The position numbers and the translations under genes are program-made. DNA of 64,000 nucleotides from Deroplatys truncata (lineage: Eukaryota; Arthropoda; Insecta; Mantodea; Mantidae), in assembly GCA_030765065.1 (NCBI GenBank), contig CM060989.1, positions 39,485,501 to 39,549,500 of the forward strand, given 5' to 3'. The notes under the pieces were generated by a model that worked only from the letters and a program-made list of their open reading frames with translations, did not search any database and had not been told where the DNA came from. This document shows positions 32,180-43,010 of this stretch, piece after piece; within the stretch, counting starts at the first letter, position 1, and every line of letters begins with the position of its first letter.

Positions 32180-32183
32180 CTTT
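32180..32183 (+). repeat. Left target-site duplication CTTT of the Gypsy element
   Basis: CTTT at 32180-32183 repeats at 40659-40662. The R1 copy at 56.57 kb has a single CTTT at the corresponding place. Confidence 0.85.
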
Positions 32184-32558
32184 TGAGACGGTAATTTGTA
32201 TCACAAATTACTTTAATGTAAATAATTATTTTTATATGAATATGTATTTTTATGTAACATTGATTTCAGAGGTTTAATAATTGTAATTATTAATGGTAAA
32301 TAATAATTTTCGGCTCTACTGAAACTGTTAACAATAACACAATACTTTAGCAAGGGGGTGAGTTGTTTATCGTTACCGGGAACCAGGAAGTTACGTCATG
32401 TTTCGCGCCTTTTCAGTAAAAAAAGCTTCCAGAACATTCTATAAAAGTAATATGTATTAATGGTTTTCATTGGATAGTAAAATAGACGCTAATGTTGGCG
32501 CGTTTTATTAGCCAATGGTAATTCATTTATAATCTTTAGGTGTATCTTGAGGTAAGCC

Positions 32559-32566
32559 TATAAATA
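32559..32566 (+). promoter_or_regulatory. LTR TATA box
   Basis: TATAAATA, with an initiator-like CCAGTTC about 34 bases downstream (A at 32593). The solo LTR keeps TATAAAAA and TCAGTC at the same distance, which supports function. The 3' LTR repeats the TATA box at 40094-40101. Confidence 0.65.
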
Positions 32567-32842
32567 GTGTAGATTCAAAGCGAGCGTCCTCCAGTTCGGC
32601 AAGATTCACGAAGCACTACACATCGTCTCCTGCAGTTATACAAAATTCTCCGTACATTACACGTTGGCCGCTTAGTTCACCAAGTTACGCGCAGTGAAAA
32701 TCATTAAAGATCTAAAATATTACAAAGTCACTTATATACAAAAATTGAAGTACGTGAGTTAAAAGTGAGAAGTTATTATAAACAGTTTCAGTATGGCGAT
32801 TATCTAGACAAATCTGTGAAAGTGTTAGTGCACGTGTTCGAC

Positions 32843-32848
32843 AATAAA
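32843..32848 (+). terminator. LTR poly(A) signal
   Basis: AATAAA about 250 bases past the presumed transcription start, placing the R/U5 border soon after. The copy in the 3' LTR (40378-40383) would end the genomic RNA. Confidence 0.5.
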
Positions 32849-33124
32849 ACAGTATAAAACACATTTCTTCACTAGTAATTTTTGGATAAAAGATTCCTTT
32901 TCCGCTTCACACCCTGCAAGAATTAAATGCCTACCTAAATAGCTGGCCGGAAGACAATATACATAACCTTAAAACTAATTCATATAGATTGTTACGCCAG
33001 ATGGATTTAGCAGGCGACCGACGAATGACGTCACACAATATGGCTGCACGCGTGAGGTAAGCAACATTACGTGAGAAACATTATCCACCACGTGTGGAGC
33101 TCAACAACACTAATACTACTTCAA

Positions 33125-33142
33125 ATTGGCGCATCAACGTGG
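33125..33142 (+). other. Probable tRNA primer-binding site of the Gypsy element
   Basis: TTGGCGCATCAACGTGG begins within 3 bases of the 5' LTR end, where the minus-strand primer anneals in LTR elements. I did not assign the tRNA. Confidence 0.5.
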
Positions 33143-33392
33143 AGCGACAACTAGGAAAGGAAGGCTAGACGACTAGGAAAGGAACAAGAATAACCAGAGA
33201 GGCGAAAGCAGCAGTGAAACGACCTACAAGACGCAGATTCCAAGACAGAAGGGTAATTCAGCTACAAGAAAACATCGAAACGACGTAGATTCATCACGAT
33301 ACAACGCAGAAGCGACATACAAACCTAGGAGAATGGGGCAGAACGCTGGACATCAAAGCTGCAGCATCAGACAGCATCAAAAAGGTAATTAA

Positions 33393-35510
33393 ATGAGACT
33401 TAGGAGCGGTAGGATAATAAAAACAATGGCTACCAATAATACAGAAGAAATAATTATGGAGGGAGATAGTGTAACAGTTAGCTGTGATCCAATACAAAGT
33501 ACAGGGAATAGCCCAGATTTTTTGGGGTTTGAAGATGAAAATGTTAGTGCAGAAAGTGAGAATAGAATAGCAGGAAATGTTAATCCTGATACTATTATGA
33601 TTATGGAAATGCTGAGAAATATGAGTAGGGAGATAAGGGAAGATCTTAGTAAGAAAATAGATCAAAACAGAGCAGATATGCAAAAGAATAATGAGAAATT
33701 AGAAAAACTAGATCAGAATAATGAGAAATTAAGGGAAGATATGCAAAAGAGTCATAGGGAATTAAGGGAAGATCTTAGTAAGAAAATAGAACAAAACAGG
33801 GAAGATATTGATAGGAGTTTAGAACAAAAACTAGATCAGAATAAGAGAGAATTGAGGGAAGATATTGGTAAAAGCTTAGAACAAAACAGGGAAGAAATTG
33901 AAAAGAAATTCATGGAGCTAGATAGTAGTATGATTAGAATGAAAAATGAAAATCAAGAGATGATAGCAAATGAAATAGGTGAAGTTTCAAAGAAAATGTT
34001 AGACATGAGGAGGGAAATATCTAACCAAAAAAGTGAGGTTAACAATAAAATAGAGCATGTCAATGTAAAATGTACAGAGCTAGGTAGCCGAATGAGTAGC
34101 ATTTCAAGTGAGTTAAAAGGGATGATGGAGGCTACAAATGCAGATTTAATACAGGTGCAAGTTAATTTCAGAGGGGAAATATCTGAAGTTCAGAAGGAGT
34201 CAGAAAAACAGAGAAATAAATTGTCTAATGAAGTTAAAGATTTGAATCAAAAGCTAACTTCTGAAATTAACAAACACCAAACTGTTCAAAATGAGAGTAA
34301 TAAGAAATTGGAACAGACAATAGAAAATCTGCAAGGTACTGTAAATAGGTTAGAATTGAATTCAAGGGCAAATATATGTGATGTGCATGTGTTAGATGTA
34401 CAAAATAATGATAGAGGTAGTTCCTCAGGTATGATAAATAATGTGAGTGATGCGGCAGCTTCATCTATAGCTAATGCTGAAACTCAGAGTGCACAAGTTA
34501 CACTAGAGAATTTAAATATGGGAGTAGGGAATTTGCAAAATTACAATCATATCTTAAGTGATTTTCCACTTCCAAAATTTAATGAAAACTCCAGTCCAGT
34601 ACAATTCATTGCAGAATTATCAGAGTATTTTCAAATTAAAAAGATACCTGAAGCATTGAAAATGATAGTTGTCAAAAGATGTTTGGACCAGAAAACCTTA
34701 GATTGGTTACAAATGGTATCAGGGGGCGAAATTTCATATGAATCCTTTAAGAGATTATTCATGAACAGATTTTGGAATGTAACGGTACAGCAAAGAATAC
34801 GAGCAATGCTTAGTCATGGTCAATTTAATCCACGAGAGGGAATATCGATGACTGATTACTTACTAAAACATGCAAGTCAGGTTAGAAACTTGTCACCTCC
34901 AATCAGTGAGGAAGATTTTGTGAGTTTGCTCGCAAGGCATTATCCTATCAGGATACAAAATTACTTATTGATTGCAAAACCACGGAACATCTATGAGATG
35001 ACAGAATTAATAACAGCTTTGGAACAACAGGAAGAAGATATGTCTCGGGAGTGGGAACATAGATTTTTAGATGTACGAGATAGAAGAAATTACCAAGGTA
35101 GTTATCAACAAATAAGAGGACAAGACAGACATCATGAAATTAATACCAGACAACGGTATCAATCATATGTTCCACAATTTGAAAGATCAAGGATAGATAG
35201 GAGACCAGGGCGGCAGGAACAAATAAATTATGTCAGGACAGAAAGATTACCTGAAAGAGGGCAAAACTATGGAAGGAGGTATATTAGACAGAGGGGAAAT
35301 TTCACTCACTGGAGGGAAAATAATAACCGTGAAAGATCTGAGGAACGGCAAGAAAATTACGTGCCAAGGGGACATAATGTCAGAAATCGAGGATTTCGAA
35401 CTCGAGGAAGGGGAACTCAAAACAATGGTAGCGACACTGAGATAGATTTAGCGCCTGTTAGGAATGGCAGTCCCGTACGTGAACATGGAAATAACCAGGA
35501 AAACTGTTAA
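33393..35510 (+). CDS. gag: Gypsy Gag polyprotein
   Basis: 705 residues. Residues about 60-310 are a long charged coiled coil built from imperfect repeats of a LREDLSKKI-like unit. Residues about 395-545 form the retrotransposon Gag (capsid) domain, with FPLPKFNENSSPVQFIAEL at its start and ISMTDYLLKHASQVRNLSPP later. The C-terminal 140 residues are rich in Arg, Gly, Gln and Asn. No CCHC zinc knuckle is present, so RNA binding probably rests on the Arg/Gly tail. Gag forms the particle that packages the element's RNA. The first ATG (33393) gives an Arg-rich leader; an ATG 11 codons later is an alternative start. The stop overlaps the open pol frame by 16 bases. Confidence 0.92.
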   Translation: MRLRSGRIIKTMATNNTEEIIMEGDSVTVSCDPIQSTGNSPDFLGFEDENVSAESENRIAGNVNPDTIMIMEMLRNMSREIREDLSKKIDQNRADMQKNNEKLEKLDQNNEKLREDMQKSHRELREDLSKKIEQNREDIDRSLEQKLDQNKRELREDIGKSLEQNREEIEKKFMELDSSMIRMKNENQEMIANEIGEVSKKMLDMRREISNQKSEVNNKIEHVNVKCTELGSRMSSISSELKGMMEATNADLIQVQVNFRGEISEVQKESEKQRNKLSNEVKDLNQKLTSEINKHQTVQNESNKKLEQTIENLQGTVNRLELNSRANICDVHVLDVQNNDRGSSSGMINNVSDAAASSIANAETQSAQVTLENLNMGVGNLQNYNHILSDFPLPKFNENSSPVQFIAELSEYFQIKKIPEALKMIVVKRCLDQKTLDWLQMVSGGEISYESFKRLFMNRFWNVTVQQRIRAMLSHGQFNPREGISMTDYLLKHASQVRNLSPPISEEDFVSLLARHYPIRIQNYLLIAKPRNIYEMTELITALEQQEEDMSREWEHRFLDVRDRRNYQGSYQQIRGQDRHHEINTRQRYQSYVPQFERSRIDRRPGRQEQINYVRTERLPERGQNYGRRYIRQRGNFTHWRENNNRERSEERQENYVPRGHNVRNRGFRTRGRGTQNNGSDTEIDLAPVRNGSPVREHGNNQENC
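35495..35510 (+). other. gag/pol overlap, probable -1 frameshift window
   Basis: The pol frame is open from just after a stop at 35492-35494, and gag stops at 35508-35510, so pol is in the -1 frame within a 16-base overlap containing GGAAAAC. The heptamer does not fit the X XXY YYZ rule exactly (GGA rather than a triplet of identical bases). The first pol ATG is 147 bases further, at 35657, so re-initiation is the alternative. Confidence 0.55.
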
Positions 35511-35656
35511 CAGACTCCTGTGTAGTAGGTTCTCAGGACGTCTTTAATAATTCAGTATCCATTACCAGTACAAATCATACACCTACACATACACCCTGTA
35601 ATAAGATTACAGCAACAAAAGATAAGGGAGAAAATTTTGAGTCACCTCATGTTAGA

Positions 35657-38600
35657 ATGGAAATTGCGAAGAAAGAAATCATTGCAACTATAGATTCTGG
35701 TTCATCAGCTTCAATTTGCTCACAGAAATTTTACATAAATTTGATTAATGAAGGTAACAAAATTATGGCTCTTCCCACTAGTAATTTAGTTTGTCGTGTT
35801 GCAATTGGAAGAACTGCACAGGTCATAAAAACACAAGCTCTACTTAGCATACTTATTGGCGGAGAGAATTTTGAGGTTATGTTTCTAATTGTAAACCATC
35901 TGATTTGTGACATAATTATAGGATGTGACTTCCTACATGAATATGAAGCATGTATAGATTTTAAACATGAAGAGTTAAAGATAACAAAAGAAGGTAGAGA
36001 AATAAGGGTACCATTTATAAAAGAAGAAATTTCTGTAATCGAAATGACAAAGGATGAGAAAGATATTTGTGACCAAGAATTTTTTGTGCAAATAACAGAA
36101 ACTGATAGAAATAATCAAATAAAGCAGGTAGTCACAGAATATGAAGGGAATACCACGCCATATTTTCAACAGCTAGCAGAAATGCCAGAAGAAGTAGAGA
36201 AATGTGTAATCCAAACAAAAGACGACCATGTGAGCGAGACAAACAACAGCAGGAAAGAGAAGAGAAATGAGGAAATAATACACAAGTGTGAAGAAGCTTA
36301 TAATCTTACGATAATGCAAAAACAAATCCTTCATGATGTTTTGATGAACAATAGTTCAGTTTTTAGTACTATCCCAGGCAGATGTAATGTATATCAGCAT
36401 ACATTTCAAGTAGAAGACGTACCACCATATAGGCACAAGTATGACAATTTACCTATAAGTCTTCGAGACAAAGCTAGACAATTAATAAATAGCATGCTAG
36501 AAAATGGGATTATTGAGCAAAGTAATTCTCAATACATAAATTCAATATGCTGGAGTATTAAACGAGATGGTAGTTTGAGATTAACTTTAGACGGCAGATA
36601 TGTCAACAAGTATATGAAACCAGATCATTTTCAAAGTGAGGGAATTGAACAACTAATTACAAAACTTTCAAGAGGGAGATTTTTGACATCCATCGACCTC
36701 ACTGCATCATATTGGCAAGTGGAATTAGATCCGCAAGTGCGTGATTACACTTCATTTCAGTACTCAGGGATTCAGTATCGCTTTTGTGTAAATCCTTTTG
36801 GTTTAAAAAACTCAGGAAGTGGATTTTTGAGAGCCATTCACAATATCTTTGGAAATTCTGCAGATGATTTTTTAATAAAGTATATTGACGACTTCTTAAT
36901 CATTAGTCAAACATTTGAAGAACACATGAATAATGTCCATTATGTGTTAAATAAACTACAACAACATGGTATGACTGTGAACATACTAAAATCAAAATTT
37001 TGTGTCAAGGAAATAAATTTTCTGGGTTATGTAGTAGATGAACGAGGTATAAGACCTGATCAGAAAAGAATAGAAGCAATAATGAAAATTCCGCCACCCA
37101 GGAACGTAAAACAAATTAGACGTCTCTTAGGGGTATTGAACTTTCAGAGTAAGTTCGTACCAAGATATTCGGCTGAAATAGAACCACTGCGGCAGCTACT
37201 CCGAAAGAACAATAAGTGGAAATGGACAGAGGATTATCAAAAATGTTTTGAGAGAGTAAAGGAACTCTTTGCTAAGTCCATATTACTTGAGAGGCCCAGA
37301 GAAGATTTGGAATATGAAATTTATGTCGACGCATCAATGCAAGGATACGCCGGAATTTTAGGACAACGAGACTTCAACAATGACTTTCACGTCATCAGTA
37401 CAGCTTCTAGAGGACTTACAAATATTGAGCGAAATTCTTCAGTGACTCAGTTAGAAATTGGAGCACTATATTTCTCATTAATTCGTTTTAAAACCTATAT
37501 TTATCAGAAAAAGGTGAAAGTATATTCAGACCACATCAGCTTAACTTTCATACAACGGTGTAGATTATGTAGTGGAAAACTTGCTAGATATATTCATGCA
37601 ATATCTGCATTCGATATTGAGATTATCCACATTCCTGGCAAAAATAATACCTTCAGTGATTTGCTGTCAAGATTGAACTACAACCCACAAATTCCCGAAA
37701 ATATTGAAAGGCCTAGAAATGAAGTCAAAATATTGACAATTGAAATTCCTTTAAGCAAAGAAATGATTAGAAAATTGAAAAATATCGGGGAAATTCAAAA
37801 TGAGGATGCAAAATTATTTGAACTTAAAGAAAAAGCACCATTGATTGAGGAGGCAAAGAAAGAAATTATAGCAATTCGAGATGGGACATTATACAAGAAG
37901 CATGGAAAAGAAATGCCCAGTTGGAAGATAATGGTTCCGAAAAGCATGGAAAAGGAACTAATTAAGAATTTTCATGAAGGGTTAGCACACTCAGGGACGG
38001 ACCGAACAACTTCTATGATTTTAGAGAATTTATACATATCCAAATTGCGTCAAAAAGCTCGGAAATTTATATCGTGCTGCAACCTGTGTCAGAAGGCAAA
38101 GCAAATAAATGCAGCATATGCATTTGAAACTAATTCGGTTATTAGAGATAAGCCGAGATGTGTAATTAGTATTGATATTCATGGTCCGATGCCTCCAAGT
38201 CAATTTGGAAATAAATATATATTTGTCTGTTATGATATATTCAGCAAATATGTAAGAATTTACCCTTTGAGAAAACCTACAGGTTTAGCATGTTTAAATA
38301 GATTACTTAAATCATATGTGATAGAAGAAGGACCTATTCAATCTGTATTGAGCGATAATGCTTCGTACTTCACAGGAAAAAAATTTATGGATGGACTGAA
38401 AGAAAATGGCATTAAACAATATTTTTCGTCAAGATACAGACCGAACTCCAACCCAGTGGAGAGGGAAATTAAGGAAATTTCAAATTATTTAAGGGTGTTA
38501 TGTCATCGAAAACACACTCAATGGTATGGATACGTGAACTTCGTTCAGAACCTACTAAATGAAACCATAAACAATGTGACAGGATATAAACCATGTGAAC

Positions 38601-39019
38601 TTAAGTTGGGAAAGAAGATCAATACAATGTGTAAAACAATCCCAGGAGCCATTCCAGATGCGCATTCGATACCACCAACAGAAGAAGAGATGTTCCGAAA
38701 AGCATTTGAGAGGATGAAGAAAAAAGCCATAAAAAGAAAAATGAAACATGAAGAAAAGAAGAGAAAGGAATGGAGGATCAAAATGGGAGATTTAGTTTTG
38801 GTTAAAACCAAGAAATTGTCCGACAAAGAAAATAAACTTTATTGGCGAATGTTTCTCAAATACCATGGACCATATGAAGTTGTTAAAGTATATGGAACTA
38901 ATACATATGAGTTATGTAATCCAACAAATCGAAAAAGCATAGGAAAGTTCCATATTGAGATGCTTAAACCATATAACCATGAGGATCATGGTGAAACAAA
39001 AGACAAAGATGATAAATAA
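35657..39019 (+). CDS. pol: Gypsy Pol polyprotein (protease, reverse transcriptase, RNase H, integrase)
   Basis: 1,120 residues from the first ATG; the frame is open from 35495. Domains in order: aspartic protease with ATIDSGSSAS (Asp13) and IIGCDFL; reverse transcriptase with SIDLTASYWQVEL (Asp347) and YIDDFLII (409-416); RNase H with IYVDAS (Asp558); integrase with an HHCC zinc site (H773, H778, C808, C811) and catalytic D840 (SIDIHG), D900 (LSDNASYF) and E935 (SNPVER). The last two are 34 apart by my count, one fewer than the common 35, because of the short SNPVER form. A basic KR-rich region and a C-terminal GPYEVVKVYGTNTYEL segment follow. No stop or frameshift is seen. Likely expressed as a Gag-Pol fusion. 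Confidence 0.95.
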   Translation: MEIAKKEIIATIDSGSSASICSQKFYINLINEGNKIMALPTSNLVCRVAIGRTAQVIKTQALLSILIGGENFEVMFLIVNHLICDIIIGCDFLHEYEACIDFKHEELKITKEGREIRVPFIKEEISVIEMTKDEKDICDQEFFVQITETDRNNQIKQVVTEYEGNTTPYFQQLAEMPEEVEKCVIQTKDDHVSETNNSRKEKRNEEIIHKCEEAYNLTIMQKQILHDVLMNNSSVFSTIPGRCNVYQHTFQVEDVPPYRHKYDNLPISLRDKARQLINSMLENGIIEQSNSQYINSICWSIKRDGSLRLTLDGRYVNKYMKPDHFQSEGIEQLITKLSRGRFLTSIDLTASYWQVELDPQVRDYTSFQYSGIQYRFCVNPFGLKNSGSGFLRAIHNIFGNSADDFLIKYIDDFLIISQTFEEHMNNVHYVLNKLQQHGMTVNILKSKFCVKEINFLGYVVDERGIRPDQKRIEAIMKIPPPRNVKQIRRLLGVLNFQSKFVPRYSAEIEPLRQLLRKNNKWKWTEDYQKCFERVKELFAKSILLERPREDLEYEIYVDASMQGYAGILGQRDFNNDFHVISTASRGLTNIERNSSVTQLEIGALYFSLIRFKTYIYQKKVKVYSDHISLTFIQRCRLCSGKLARYIHAISAFDIEIIHIPGKNNTFSDLLSRLNYNPQIPENIERPRNEVKILTIEIPLSKEMIRKLKNIGEIQNEDAKLFELKEKAPLIEEAKKEIIAIRDGTLYKKHGKEMPSWKIMVPKSMEKELIKNFHEGLAHSGTDRTTSMILENLYISKLRQKARKFISCCNLCQKAKQINAAYAFETNSVIRDKPRCVISIDIHGPMPPSQFGNKYIFVCYDIFSKYVRIYPLRKPTGLACLNRLLKSYVIEEGPIQSVLSDNASYFTGKKFMDGLKENGIKQYFSSRYRPNSNPVEREIKEISNYLRVLCHRKHTQWYGYVNFVQNLLNETINNVTGYKPCELKLGKKINTMCKTIPGAIPDAHSIPPTEEEMFRKAFERMKKKAIKRKMKHEEKKRKEWRIKMGDLVLVKTKKLSDKENKLYWRMFLKYHGPYEVVKVYGTNTYELCNPTNRKSIGKFHIEMLKPYNHEDHGETKDKDDK

Positions 39020-39718
39020 TAAATGCTGAATAGTTAAAGACGAAATGCAGAGCAATGTATTGGAACGTAAGAGGGTTAAATAAAAATGTAAATCATATGA
39101 ATGGAGAAATAAATTGTGGTCATGACTAACTGTTTGAGAAGAAAATAAATAAATTAAATATTTTTTTGTAACTGTAACAACATTTAAAAATTAAGAATGC
39201 AAAGATTGAAACTTAAGATGTTATATTAAAGTAAAGTACATGAATACTATTACAAGAGTATTGTTAAAATAAAATTCAAAATAACAAAAATGGTAAACAT
39301 AATTAAAACCAATATTTATGTAGTAAATAGAACATGTGAAACAATGCCTAGATTTAAGAGATGTAAATATTTGTGTTGAGGGTGAATATTTTGGTACATA
39401 TGTATAATAATTACAAAAATCTTAAATGTATAAATTTTGTCAACAGCTTAAAGTAAACAATTTGGTATTAGTAAATAAATAGTTTAGGGTATAGTATTTG
39501 CTATAAAAAAAATTTTGTGATATCAGATTAATATCTAAATTAATTAAATCAGAGCCAGCAAGTAGTGGCGAGATAAAACATATGTCGTGTGATAAATGCG
39601 TGTGAAGTGTTAAGTGAAAGTGATAGCGTGTGTTACAAGATTTAGGAGACTAAAAACAAAATTATAAAATTTCTAAACAGGTTATAAATATTTATAATTA
39701 TGTTTCTAGTGGGGCATA
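39020..39718. other. Gypsy 3' noncoding region
   Basis: About 700 bp of AT-rich sequence with no ORF and no env-like protein. The bases before the 3' LTR (AGTGGGGCATA) hold only a short purine run, AGTGGGG at 39708-39714, as a possible polypurine primer. Confidence 0.6.
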
Positions 39719-40658
39719 TGAGACGGTAATTTGTATCACAAATTACTTTAATGTAAATAATTATTTTTATATGAATATGTATTTTTATGTAACATTGATT
39801 TCAGAGGTTTAATAATTGTAATTATTAATGGTAAATAATAATTTTCGGCTCTACTGAAACTGTTAACAATAACACAATACTTTAGCAAGGGGGTGAGTTG
39901 TTTATCGTTACCGGGAACCAGGAAGTTACGTCATGTTTCGCGCCTTTTCAGTAAAAAAAGCTTCCAGAACATTCTATAAAAGTAATATGTATTAATGGTT
40001 TTCATTGGATAGTAAAATAGACGCTAATGTTGGCGCGTTTTATTAGCCAATGGTAATTCATTTATAATCTTTAGGTGTATCTTGAGGTAAGCCTATAAAT
40101 AGTGTAGATTCAAAGCGAGCGTCCTCCAGTTCGGCAAGATTCACGAAGCACTACACATCGTCTCCTGCAGTTATACAAAATTCTCCGTACATTACACGTT
40201 GGCCGCTTAGTTCACCAAGTTACGCGCAGTGAAAATCATTAAAGATCTAAAATATTACAAAGTCACTTATATACAAAAATTGAAGTACGTGAGTTAAAAG
40301 TGAGAAGTTATTATAAACAGTTTCAGTATGGCGATTATCTAGACAAATCTGTGAAAGTGTTAGTGCACGTGTTCGACAATAAAACAGTATAAAACACATT
40401 TCTTCACTAGTAATTTTTGGATAAAAGATTCCTTTTCCGCTTCACACCCTGCAAGAATTAAATGCCTACCTAAATAGCTGGCCGGAAGACAATATACATA
40501 ACCTTAAAACTAATTCATATAGATTGTTACGCCAGATGGATTTAGCAGGCGACCGACGAATGACGTCACACAATATGGCTGCACGCGTGAGGTAAGCAAC
40601 ATTACGTGAGAAACATTATCCACCACGTGTGGAGCTCAACAACACTAATACTACTTCA
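39719..40658 (+). repeat. Gypsy 3' LTR
   Basis: 940 bp, identical to the 5' LTR in my comparison. Followed by CTTT (40659-40662), the right copy of the target duplication. Confidence 0.95.
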
Positions 40659-40662
40659 CTTT

Positions 40663-41333
40663 GCCACAGATTAATACTCTCTGCATATCCAAACAAAAAA
40701 TGAATAACGAATTCCCATTTGAGAAAATAAGTATTGAAAAATTTAAGGGAATAAAAAGCAATATGTCGAAAATGGTTCACTCAACAAAAAAAATGTATGG
40801 CATAAATTGTGTATTTTAACGCGATCTACATTTTTTATGTAGTAACATTTTGTCTATCTCTTATGGTTTACCAGTTATGCAAAAGTCGTTCACAATGAAG
40901 AATACTTTTGGAGACATTCCCAGAAAATTCAAGATATACATTTTATTTGCCATGAAAGAATCTTAAACATATGATATTTTAATCAAAATCGTTAGCCATT
41001 TTTGAGAAAATTAAAATTTTCGAAAAATCTTCCATGTAAAGAGTAATCTGGGTGGGGGGATTTTCTTGAAAACCTTTGTGTCACATCTCTGGAAGATACT
41101 GAACCTAAATACCAAGTTTGGTGTTTATCCAACTGTTCGTTTCTGAGTTATGCTGTTCACAGACAGACAGACACACACGGACATGTTTCCAAAAATGCTT
41201 TTTTTGGATTCAGGGGTCTCAAAACATATATTTCCGGTGAAATCTCGGTATCGAATTTTTGGGTGGAACACAATACTTCCCCTACTTACTATACGTAGTA
41301 GAGAAAGTAAACAGGCCAAATTTACATTCAAAG
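40663..41333 (+). repeat. Dispersed repeat R1, right half
   Basis: Continues the R1 copy begun at 31885: AATTCCCATTTGAGAAAA, GATACTGAACCTAAAT, an ACAGACAGACAC stretch, GTGAAATCTCGGTATC, then the terminal near-palindrome around CTATACGTAGTAGAG. The short frames here on both strands are shadows of the repeat. Confidence 0.75.
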
Positions 41334-41389
41334 GAGAAGAGAAAACATGAGAAGCTATAAATTATAATAAGTGAATGTTCGAATATCGA

Positions 41390-41773
41390 AGTATGATTGC
41401 TGAATATATGAATGTTAACTTCAACTTATTTATAACTCGTATGTTACTCAGTTGGTGTTATTTCCATTATTTTACATTATCGTAATGTGATTGCATTGGA
41501 TATAATATGTGAAAATGCTACATAATATTGGTAAAGAACAGTATTTCAATGCAAATTGTTATACCGTGATGCAAATAGTAAATTGCTTTGCGCTTGATAA
41601 ATTATTTATCAATGTGTTCTGAAGGGTTTCAACTTGAAAGAGACAACTTTTAAATAGACATTTATGACATTGTCAAGTCTTGCCTAATCTTGTCATATAC
41701 TGAAAAATGCTTGACAATTTTTCTTGTAAACTCTTGAATTGAAAAAAAAAAAGCTTGATTGTGTACAAGGGGC
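41390..41773 (-). mobile_element. Half copy of the TTAA MITE
   Basis: The inverse of 20155-20560: GTGTACAAGGGGCTTAA at the right end, with GACATTGTCAAGTCTTGCC, AGTTGGTGTTATTTCCATTA and others shared. Only one end is present; TTAA follows at 41774-41777. Confidence 0.6.
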
Positions 41774-41777
41774 TTAA

Positions 41778-42822
41778 CCGAGATTCTCTCTACAAATAGT
41801 GACAAGGCAATCCAAATGTGATAACATGGAAGTCAGCTGCAATCACGAAAAATCATCATTACAAACTGTGGTATTTGCGATCGTTGAACAGTGCTTTTGC
41901 ATAGTGTTTTCTCAGTATTTTTGTTTTCTTCTTTATAGTGTCCTGACAGTTTTAATTATTTCTCTAAGTGTCTTGTAGTTTCATAAAGAGTGAGGGAGGT
42001 AAATGAAATTAATTATATCGTCATTCAAGTGTAAAAGCTACCTGTGCAACATTGGGTAAACCAACTCGTTATATATAAATATAACCACCATGTTTGGACT
42101 CAATTCCAAGAACTTAACAGCCAACTTCATGCCATGAGAGAATAGCTACGATCAGATAAGGCAGAATTCACTGATGTGACATGAGCTATCTATTGCATTG
42201 CATGTGAGTTACCATCAGTATTGCCAAGTTTCAATACTAACTCAACAGCACATATTATTTGGGAATAAGAATATCTGTAAATCAAATACGTGGATAAAAT
42301 GAATAAAATAAAAATATATTTATAAAATATACATATAAAATATTGTTTTAATTGATGGAAATTTAATAATTAACTCTCACACCGAGTGAGCATACTTTCT
42401 GACAGCAGAGAATAACCTGCATTTGCAAAAAAATCTGTCCCAAGTTACATGAAACAAATTAATTACGAGGAAATTTCTCCTGTGAGAAGTCGTTTTTTAT
42501 AAGGTGTTGAATTAATCTGTATTAGTAGCCTATCAAAAAAAATACAATATGACTACTTGAATATCACTAGGGCAAAATGATGCTATACTGATCCAAATCT
42601 CCAATGCTCTACTGTCAATGTTGCTTGCTCCAAATATGACCAAAATTTGTAGGAGGCTCTCCTGTTTCTTGTGGCTTCCCAATTACATAAATTTAACACA
42701 ATATAATGATAACTTTGGCTGTTGGCAAACCTTCTATAGATATAATCTATTTTGCTGCCTAATTCTGCAACCCCCATATTTTCTGGCAAATATTACATAT
42801 TCTTAATCCTGACTGGTGCCGT
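41778..42822. other. Intron sequence, nothing recognised
   Basis: AT-rich, no domain, no repeat partner seen in the window. Confidence 0.35.
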
Positions 42823-43010
42823 GCTTCCATCGGAAGGGAAGTAAAGCTGGTGGTCCCATGTCGTAGATTTACGGCACGTAAAGAACTTCAAGCCTGATAA
42901 AGAGGCCTCTGAGCAAAATTACTGTCTTTCACACCCAATATAGAATGAGACGCTAAGGACCACAGCAGTTAAAGAGCGTCCATAAATAAAGCTCAATTTA
43001 ATTTAATTTC
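42823..43010 (+). repeat. SINE family S1, 3' fragment
   Basis: GCTTCCATCGGAAGGGAAG, then the shared body (CGTAGATTTACGGCACGTAA) and an AATAAAGCTCAATTTAATTT tail. Same truncation as at 5165. Confidence 0.7.

Larger units (their letters stand above)
32184..33123 (+). repeat. Gypsy 5' LTR
   Basis: 940 bp, TGAGACGG...ACTACTTCA, with TG...CA ends. It carries a TATA box and a poly(A) signal. A strong splice-donor-like GAG/GTAAGC lies at 33054-33062. A diverged relative stands alone at 46125-47069. Confidence 0.95.
32184..40658 (+). mobile_element. Complete Ty3/Gypsy LTR retrotransposon
   Basis: An 8,475-bp element: two 940-bp LTRs that I compared base by base and found identical, a short leader, gag (33393-35510), pol (frame open 35495-39019) and about 700 bp of noncoding sequence before the 3' LTR. 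There is no env-like ORF, so this is a retrotransposon rather than an errantivirus-type element. Both ORFs are open over their whole length, and the LTR identity implies a recent insertion. It lies in sense opposite to the surrounding Dorsal-type gene, within its 36-kb intron. Confidence 0.95.

Noticed and set aside
38545..38826. Minus-strand open frames antisense to pol (also 34464-34267 antisense to gag)
   Set aside because: Hydrophobic translations expected from the reverse strand of A-rich coding sequence; no independent support.
39020..39718. Possible env gene of the Gypsy element
   Set aside because: All frames are closed by stops and no signal peptide, cleavage site or membrane segment is visible.
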